Positions 58,895 through 64,000 of a stretch of 64,000 bases of DNA are shown here, in pieces. Origin of the DNA: Streptomyces stelliscabiei (GTDB lineage: Bacteria; Actinomycetota; Actinomycetes; Streptomycetales; Streptomycetaceae); the NCBI RefSeq assembly GCF_014873495.1, contig NZ_JADBGF010000001.1, positions 1,364,001 through 1,428,000 of the forward strand, given 5' to 3'. How positions within the stretch are numbered: position 1 is the first letter of the stretch; every line of letters begins with the position of its first letter. The notes under the pieces are model-generated. The model was not told the DNA's origin and did not search any database. It was given only the letters and a program-made list of their open reading frames with translations. A program made the translations under genes and the position numbers.

Positions 58895-60531
58895 ACCGGC
58901 ACGCCGACGGAACCAGCCGGGTCGCCCCGGACCCCCTCGCCGAGATCACCGGCCTACGGGTCGAGGTGGGCGGCCGGGCGATCGTCGACGGGGTGGATCT
59001 GCGGGTGCTGCCCGGGCGGATCACCGCGCTGGTGGGCGCCTCGGGCAGCGGGAAGACGACCACCGGACTGGCGCTGCTCGGCGAGTACCCGCCCGGCGCG
59101 CGCGTCGCCGGCGAGGTCCGCCTGGCGACCGCAGGCCCGGTCGGATACGTGCCCCAGCATCCGGCGGCCGTGCTCAACCCCGCCCGCAGGATCAGTGCCC
59201 TGCTCACCGACATCGCCCGTGCCCAGGTGCGCCGACTCCCCCGGCGCGCCCGCCGGGCAGCCGCCCGGGAGCGCGTCCTGCGCGCCCTGGCGGATGCGCA
59301 ACTCCCCGACGGTGCCGTCCTGTTGCGCCGCTACCCGCACCAGCTCTCCGGCGGCCAGCAGCAACGCGTCGTCCTCGCCCAGGCCCTCCTGCTCGGGGCC
59401 CGGGTCGTGGTAGCCGACGAACCGACCACCGGCCAGGACACGTTGACCAAGCGCCTGGTCGTCGCACAACTGGCGGCGGTCGCGGCGCGCGGCATCGCGA
59501 TCGTCCTGCTGAGCCATGACCTCGACGTCGTACGCGCGCTGGCCGACGAGGTCCACGTCATGCGTGCGGGACGGGTCGTGGAGTCGGGTCCCACCGCGCG
59601 GGTGTGGGCGGCGCCCCGGCACGAGTGGACCCGGCAACTCCTGTCCGTGCGAGCGTGGTTCCCGGAGACAGGGCAGGCGCCCCGGGCGGGCGAAAGCACG
59701 GCCCCGCGCGCGGGCTCCCACGCCCCGAACGCCCGGACAGCCGACGCGCCCGTGCTGCGGGTACGCGATCTCACCGCCCGCCACCGCGACGGCTCGCGAG
59801 GCACGGCGGCGACCGTGCATGTCAACGAACTCGCCCTGTACTCAGGAGAGTTGATGGCTGTCGTGGGCCGGTCGGGCAGCGGCAAGACCACGCTCGCCCG
59901 CTGTCTCGCCGGGCTCCACCGGGACCTCGACGGCGAACTCCTCCTCGACGGCACCCCGCTGCCGCGCAGCCTGCGCGATCGCGGCCGGGGACAGCTGGCG
60001 GCGGTGCAGTACGTCTTCCAGGACGCCCGCGCCGCCTTCGACGAGCACCGGCCGGTACTGCCCCAGATCGCCCGCACGGCGGTCCGGCTGCGCGCGGTGG
60101 ACGCCGGGGCCGCCGAAACGCAGGCGCTGACGACCACGGCAGGTCTGGGTCTCCCCCCGGAGCTGGTGCGCCGTCGCCCCGCCCGGCTCTCGGGCGGCGA
60201 ACTCCAGCGAGCGGCCCTGGCCCGCGCCCTCCTCGCCCGTCCTCGCGTCCTGATCTGCGACGAGATCACCTCGGGCCTGGACGCCGTCACCCGGCGCGAC
60301 ATCCTCGACGTCCTCATGGGCCTGCTCGGCGACGGCGAACGTGCCGGCCCGGCTCTCGTCCTGATCACCCACGACCTGGACACCGCCGCCGTCGCCCACC
60401 GCATCGCGGTCATGGACGCCGGACACCTGGTCGAACAGGGCCCCGCCCGACAGCTCCTCACCACCCCGCAACACGCCTTCACGGCCCGACTGGTGGCCGC
60501 GGCACGCTGGGAGGCCGGTGCCGCGCGCTGA
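58891..60531 (+). CDS. Fused dual-domain ABC ATPase (DppD+DppF type)
   Basis: 546 residues with two full nucleotide-binding domains. Domain 1 (about 10-250): Walker A GASGSGKTTTG, signature LSGGQQQRVVLAQA, Walker B VVVADEPTTGQD. Domain 2 (about 285-540): Walker A GRSGSGKTTLAR, signature LSGGELQRAALARA, Walker B VLICDEITSGLD. Nik/Dpp/Opp systems usually use two separate ATPases; here they are one chain joined by an Arg/Ala/Gly-rich linker. All key catalytic residues look present in both. GTG 58891 overlaps the permease C stop. It is the last gene of the operon. Confidence 0.93.
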   Translation: MNRHADGTSRVAPDPLAEITGLRVEVGGRAIVDGVDLRVLPGRITALVGASGSGKTTTGLALLGEYPPGARVAGEVRLATAGPVGYVPQHPAAVLNPARRISALLTDIARAQVRRLPRRARRAAARERVLRALADAQLPDGAVLLRRYPHQLSGGQQQRVVLAQALLLGARVVVADEPTTGQDTLTKRLVVAQLAAVAARGIAIVLLSHDLDVVRALADEVHVMRAGRVVESGPTARVWAAPRHEWTRQLLSVRAWFPETGQAPRAGESTAPRAGSHAPNARTADAPVLRVRDLTARHRDGSRGTAATVHVNELALYSGELMAVVGRSGSGKTTLARCLAGLHRDLDGELLLDGTPLPRSLRDRGRGQLAAVQYVFQDARAAFDEHRPVLPQIARTAVRLRAVDAGAAETQALTTTAGLGLPPELVRRRPARLSGGELQRAALARALLARPRVLICDEITSGLDAVTRRDILDVLMGLLGDGERAGPALVLITHDLDTAAVAHRIAVMDAGHLVEQGPARQLLTTPQHAFTARLVAAARWEAGAAR

Positions 60532-60832
60532 CACCCGGCAGGCGCGGACGCGCGCCGTGCCGAGGGCTCACCCGCGACAGACCACCGCACACCGCCGCCC
60601 CGCTCCGGCCCCGTTCGCCCCGGGACAAAGGGGTCGGCTTCGTTCGCGGCATCGCGCCCGGCCGGCCGCCGAACCTCCACCCCGCCCCTGAGCCGCGAGC
60701 CGTCACCCCGCCCCTGAGCCGCGTCACGGCCCGCACTCGGCCTGCCACGTCGGCGGGTTCCGGCGGGGCGCCCGCCGTTCCGGTCGGGGCCGGGGTTCCG
60801 GTCGACCGGGACGGCACCCGCCCCCGCGGGGT
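60532..60832. other. Gap between the fused ATPase and pyc genes
   Basis: 301 bases between convergent genes. A 20-base unit with CCCCGCCCCTGAGCCGCG occurs twice (60679-60698 and 60704-60723). I see no gene and no long perfect hairpin. Confidence 0.5.
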
Positions 60833-63800
60833 TCAGACGATCTCGACCAGCAGGTCTCCGCCCTCCACCTGCTGGATCTTGTTGATGGCCAGCCGGGACA
60901 CCCGTCCCGCCTTCGGGACGGTGATGGTGGCCTCCATCTTCATCGCCTCGATGGTGGCGACCGTCGCGCCCGCCGCGACCTCGTCGCCCTCGGCGACGGC
61001 GAGGGTGACCACGCCGGCGAACGGGGCGGCGACATGGCCGGGGTTCGAACGATCGGCCTTCTCGGTGGCGGGGATGTCGGAGGAGGCGGCCCTGTCTCGG
61101 ATCTGGATCGGCCGGAGCTGGCCGTTCAGGGTGGACATCACCGTGCGCATCCCGCGTTCGTCCGCCTCGCCGACGGCCTCCAGACCGATGAGGAGCCGCA
61201 CACCGGGCTCCAGGTCGACCGCGTACTCCTTGCCGGGGCCGAGACCGTAGAAGAAGTCCTTGCTGTCGAGGACGCTGGTGTCGCCGTAGGTCTGGCGGTG
61301 GGTCTCGAACTCGCGGGTCGGGCCGGGGAACAGCAGCCGGTTGAGGGTCGCGCGGCGGTCCTTCTCCAGTCCGGCGCGGTCCTCGGCGTCCAGGTCCTGG
61401 ACGGGCTTGGCGTCGGCGCGGCCCTGGAGGGCCTTGCTGCGGAAGGGCTCGGGCCAGCCTCCGGGCGGGGTGCCCAGCTCGCCGCGGAGGAAGCCGATGA
61501 CGGAGTCGGGGATGTCGAACCGGTCCGGCGTGGCCTCGAAGTCGGCCGGGGTCACTCCGGCGCCGACGAGGTGCAGGGCGAGGTCGCCGACCACCTTGGA
61601 GGAGGGGGTGACCTTCACCAGGTGGCCGAGGATGCGGTCGGCGGCGGTGTACATCGCCTCGATGTCCTCGAAGCGGTCGCCGAGGCCGAGCGCGACGGCC
61701 TGGGTGCGCAGGTTGGAGAGCTGGCCGCCGGGGATCTCGTGGTCGTAGACCCGGCCGGTCGGGGAGGCGAGGCCGGCCTCGAAGGGGGCGTAGATACGGC
61801 GGACGCTCTCCCAGTAGGGCTCCAGGTCGCCGACGGCCCGGAGGTCGAGGCCGGTGGGGCGGTCGGAGTAGTCGGTCGCGGCGACGATCGCCGACAGCGA
61901 CGGTTGCGAGGTGGTGCCCGCCATGGACGCCACGGCCCCGTCGACGGCGTCGGCGCCGGCCTGGATCGCGGCGAGGTAGGTGGCGAGCTGGCCGCCCGCG
62001 GTGTCGTGGGTGTGGATGTGCACCGGCAGGTCGAACTCGCGGCGCAGTGCGGTCACGAGCTTGGTGGCGGCGGGGGCGCGCAGCAGGCCCGCCATGTCCT
62101 TGACGGCCAGGACGTGGGCGCCCGCCTCGACGATCTGCTCGGCCAGCCGGAGGTAGTAGTCGAGGGTGTAGAGCTGCTCGGCGGGGTTCGATAGGTCGGA
62201 GGTGTAACAGAGGGCGACCTCGGCGACGGCTGTTCCGGTGGCCCGTACGGCGTCGATGGCGGGCCGCATCTGGCCCACGTCGTTGAGCGCGTCGAAGATC
62301 CGGAAGATGTCGATGCCGGTCTCGGTGGCCTCCTGGACGAAGGCGTCGGTCACCTCGGTGGGGTACGGCGTGTAGCCGACGGTGTTGCGGCCGCGCAGCA
62401 GCATCTGGAGGCAGATGTTGGGGGCGGCGGCGCGGAAGGCGGCCAGGCGCTCCCAGGGGTCCTCGGCGAGGAAGCGCAGGGCGACGTCGTAGGTGGCGCC
62501 GCCCCAGCACTCCAGGGAGAGCAGTTGCGGGAGGGTCCGGGCCACGACGGGGGCGACGGCGAGCATGTCCTTGGTACGGACCCGGGTGGCGAGCAGCGAC
62601 TGGTGGGCGTCCCGGAAGGTGGTGTCGGTGACGCCGATGGTCGGCGACTCGCGCAGCCAGCGGGCGAAGCCCTCCGGGCCGAGTTCGACGAGCTTCTGCT
62701 TCGAGCCGGCCGGAGGCTCGGCCGCGGCGGGCGTGGGCCTCGGCAGCTTGGTCGCCGGGTCGACGAGGTCGGGGCGGGGGCCGTTCGGCTTGTTCACGGT
62801 CACGTCGGCCAGATAGGTGAGCAGCTTCGTGCCACGGTCGGCCGAGTGGCGGGAGGTGAGCAGGTGCGGGCGCTGCTCGATGAACGACGTGGTGACGTTG
62901 CCGGACTGGAAGTCGGGGTCGTCGAGGACGGCCTGGAGGAACGGGATGTTGGTGGAGACGCCCCGGATGCGGAACTCCGCGACCGCGCGGCGGGCCCGGT
63001 TGACGGCGGTGGTGAAGTCCCGGCCCCGGCAGGTCAGCTTGACCAGCATGGAGTCGAAGTGGGCGCTGATCTCCGTACCGGCGTGGGTGGTGCCGCCGTC
63101 GAGGCGGATGCCGGAGCCGCCGGGCGAGCGGTAGGCGCTGATGCGGCCGGTGTCGGGCCGGAAGCCGTTGGCGGGGTCCTCGGTGGTGATACGGCACTGG
63201 AGGGCGGCGCCGCGCAGGGTGACGGTCTCCTGGGACAGCCCGAGGTCGGCCAGGGTGGCCCCGGCGGCGATCCGCAGCTGGGACTGGACGAGGTCGACGT
63301 CGGTGACCTCCTCGGTGACCGTGTGCTCGACCTGGATGCGCGGGTTCATCTCGATGAAGACGTGGTTGCCGTCGCGGTCGAGGAGGAACTCGACGGTGCC
63401 CGCGTTGCGGTAGCCGATCTCGCGGGCGAACCGGACGGCATCGGCGCAGATGCGGTCGCGCAGGGCCGGGTCGAGGTTCGGGGCGGGCGCCAGCTCGATG
63501 ACCTTCTGGTGGCGGCGCTGCACCGAACAGTCGCGTTCGAAGAGGTGGATGACGTCGCCGTGGCCGTCGGCGAGGATCTGCACCTCGATGTGGCGTGGCT
63601 CGACGACGGCCTTCTCCAGGAAGACGGTGGGGTCGCCGAACGCGGAGGCGGCCTCGCGGGACGCCGCCTCGATGGACTCGCGCAGCGTGGCGGGGTCCTC
63701 GACACGGCGCATGCCGCGTCCGCCGCCGCCGGCGACGGCCTTGACGAAGACGGGGAAGCCGATGCCGTCGGCGGCGCGGACCAGTTCGTCGACGTCGGTG

Positions 63801-64000
63801 GAGGGCTCGGAGGAGCCGAGGACCGGTACGCCGGCGGCGCGGGCGGCGGCCACCGCGCGCGCCTTGTTGCCCGTCAGCTCCAGGATGTGCGCGCTGGGGC
63901 CGACGAACGTGATGCCGGCCTCCTCGCACGCCCGGGCCAGTTCGGGGTTCTCGGACAGGAACCCGTAGCCCGGGTAGACGGCGTCGGCTCCGGCCAGGCG
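60833..64000 (-). CDS. pyc: Pyruvate carboxylase, 5' end outside the window
   Basis: The frame stays open to base 64000 (1055 codons plus stop here); the complete enzyme is about 1120 residues, so about 70 are missing. It carboxylates pyruvate to oxaloacetate using biotin. Domains in order: biotin carboxylase (LAGADAVYPGYGFLSENPELA, ATP loop KAVAGGGGRGMR, EMNPRIQVEHTVTE), carboxyltransferase with IGVTDTTFRDAHQSLLATRVR and ECWGGATYDVALRFL, the metal and substrate residues in HIHTHDTAGG, then the biotin-carrier domain with the biotin lysine in IEAMKMEA. This is a central-metabolism gene and is not linked to its neighbours. Confidence 0.96.
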   Translation of the reverse strand, partial: RLAGADAVYPGYGFLSENPELARACEEAGITFVGPSAHILELTGNKARAVAAARAAGVPVLGSSEPSTDVDELVRAADGIGFPVFVKAVAGGGGRGMRRVEDPATLRESIEAASREAASAFGDPTVFLEKAVVEPRHIEVQILADGHGDVIHLFERDCSVQRRHQKVIELAPAPNLDPALRDRICADAVRFAREIGYRNAGTVEFLLDRDGNHVFIEMNPRIQVEHTVTEEVTDVDLVQSQLRIAAGATLADLGLSQETVTLRGAALQCRITTEDPANGFRPDTGRISAYRSPGGSGIRLDGGTTHAGTEISAHFDSMLVKLTCRGRDFTTAVNRARRAVAEFRIRGVSTNIPFLQAVLDDPDFQSGNVTTSFIEQRPHLLTSRHSADRGTKLLTYLADVTVNKPNGPRPDLVDPATKLPRPTPAAAEPPAGSKQKLVELGPEGFARWLRESPTIGVTDTTFRDAHQSLLATRVRTKDMLAVAPVVARTLPQLLSLECWGGATYDVALRFLAEDPWERLAAFRAAAPNICLQMLLRGRNTVGYTPYPTEVTDAFVQEATETGIDIFRIFDALNDVGQMRPAIDAVRATGTAVAEVALCYTSDLSNPAEQLYTLDYYLRLAEQIVEAGAHVLAVKDMAGLLRAPAATKLVTALRREFDLPVHIHTHDTAGGQLATYLAAIQAGADAVDGAVASMAGTTSQPSLSAIVAATDYSDRPTGLDLRAVGDLEPYWESVRRIYAPFEAGLASPTGRVYDHEIPGGQLSNLRTQAVALGLGDRFEDIEAMYTAADRILGHLVKVTPSSKVVGDLALHLVGAGVTPADFEATPDRFDIPDSVIGFLRGELGTPPGGWPEPFRSKALQGRADAKPVQDLDAEDRAGLEKDRRATLNRLLFPGPTREFETHRQTYGDTSVLDSKDFFYGLGPGKEYAVDLEPGVRLLIGLEAVGEADERGMRTVMSTLNGQLRPIQIRDRAASSDIPATEKADRSNPGHVAAPFAGVVTLAVAEGDEVAAGATVATIEAMKMEATITVPKAGRVSRLAINKIQQVEGGDLLVEIV

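Noticed and set aside
48995..60531. Assignment of the operon to staphylopine, [S,S]-EDDS or a simple peptide importer
   Set aside because: No nicotianamine-synthase-like or opine-dehydrogenase-like gene is present; I cannot verify a match to the EDDS genes from sequence alone; and a plain importer would not explain the biosynthetic enzymes and Zur-like box.
59331..63929. Minus-strand frame of 1532 residues
   Set aside because: A shadow frame over pyc and the fused ATPase; Arg/Pro/His-rich with no domain. The pyc frame carries all expected motifs.
1..64000. tRNA, rRNA, CRISPR arrays, phage or insertion-sequence genes
   Set aside because: I looked for clover-leaf ends, regular repeat-spacer arrays, integrase or transposase motifs and found none that hold up.

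Overview
The window is high-GC, dense in coding sequence, and reads as Streptomyces chromosome. Supporting signs are secreted polysaccharide hydrolases with CBM2 modules, a CebR-type box, GTG starts with 4-base start/stop overlaps, strong GC-rich convergent terminators, twin-arginine and lipoprotein leaders, and a dispersed inverted repeat in non-coding DNA. The mix of catabolic, regulatory and transport genes suggests an accessory or arm-proximal region rather than core chromosome. No rRNA, tRNA, CRISPR array or complete insertion sequence was seen.

Layout. 0-5.6 kb: two adjacent secreted pectate lyases (PL1, PL3), an Rv1733c-like membrane protein, a BNR-repeat protein, a small DUF6243-like protein, then a scar where an AraC regulator fragment and an imine-reductase-like fragment meet head to head. 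5.8-12.5 kb: uracil-DNA glycosylase, an N-acetylglucosamine-kinase-type protein, a CbiX-like chelatase, a lactonase, an FUSC membrane protein and an Lrp/AsnC regulator with its own palindrome. 12.8-18.2 kb: phenylacetate catabolism, paaABCDE divergent from paaK, with paired operators between them. 18.5-24.7 kb: amidohydrolase and APC permease divergent from a TetR regulator, then a large TerD-like protein. 24.7-25.0 kb: two copies of a candidate structured small RNA. 25.2-31.3 kb: a TPR membrane protein, a zinc-ribbon/peptidoglycan-binding membrane protein and a secreted PI-PLC-like protein. 31.8-37.4 kb: a four-gene xanthine-dehydrogenase-type operon opposite a TetR regulator with twin operators.

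37.6-42.7 kb: a degenerate repeat field, a PL9-type pectate lyase and, divergently, a CE3-type esterase and a GH5 mannanase, both with CBM2. Two different LacI-family operators lie in the shared promoter region. 42.7-48.8 kb: a DHA2 exporter and a three-gene operon (hypothetical, MoxR ATPase, VWA/metallopeptidase-like protein).

48.9-60.5 kb is the most interesting part. A Zur-like palindrome precedes ten tightly coupled genes: ATP-grasp ligase, DUF4213/DUF364 protein, cysteine-synthase-like PLP enzyme, dipeptide-epimerase-like enolase, MFS exporter, methyltransferase, and a complete Nik/Dpp-type ABC importer with its two ATPases fused. The plan (make a small amino-acid product, export it, import its complex) mirrors staphylopine-type opine metallophore loci, but nicotianamine synthase and opine dehydrogenase are absent and other enzymes stand in their place. 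I infer a zinc-repressed metallophore of undescribed chemistry. The window ends inside a pyruvate carboxylase gene on the minus strand.
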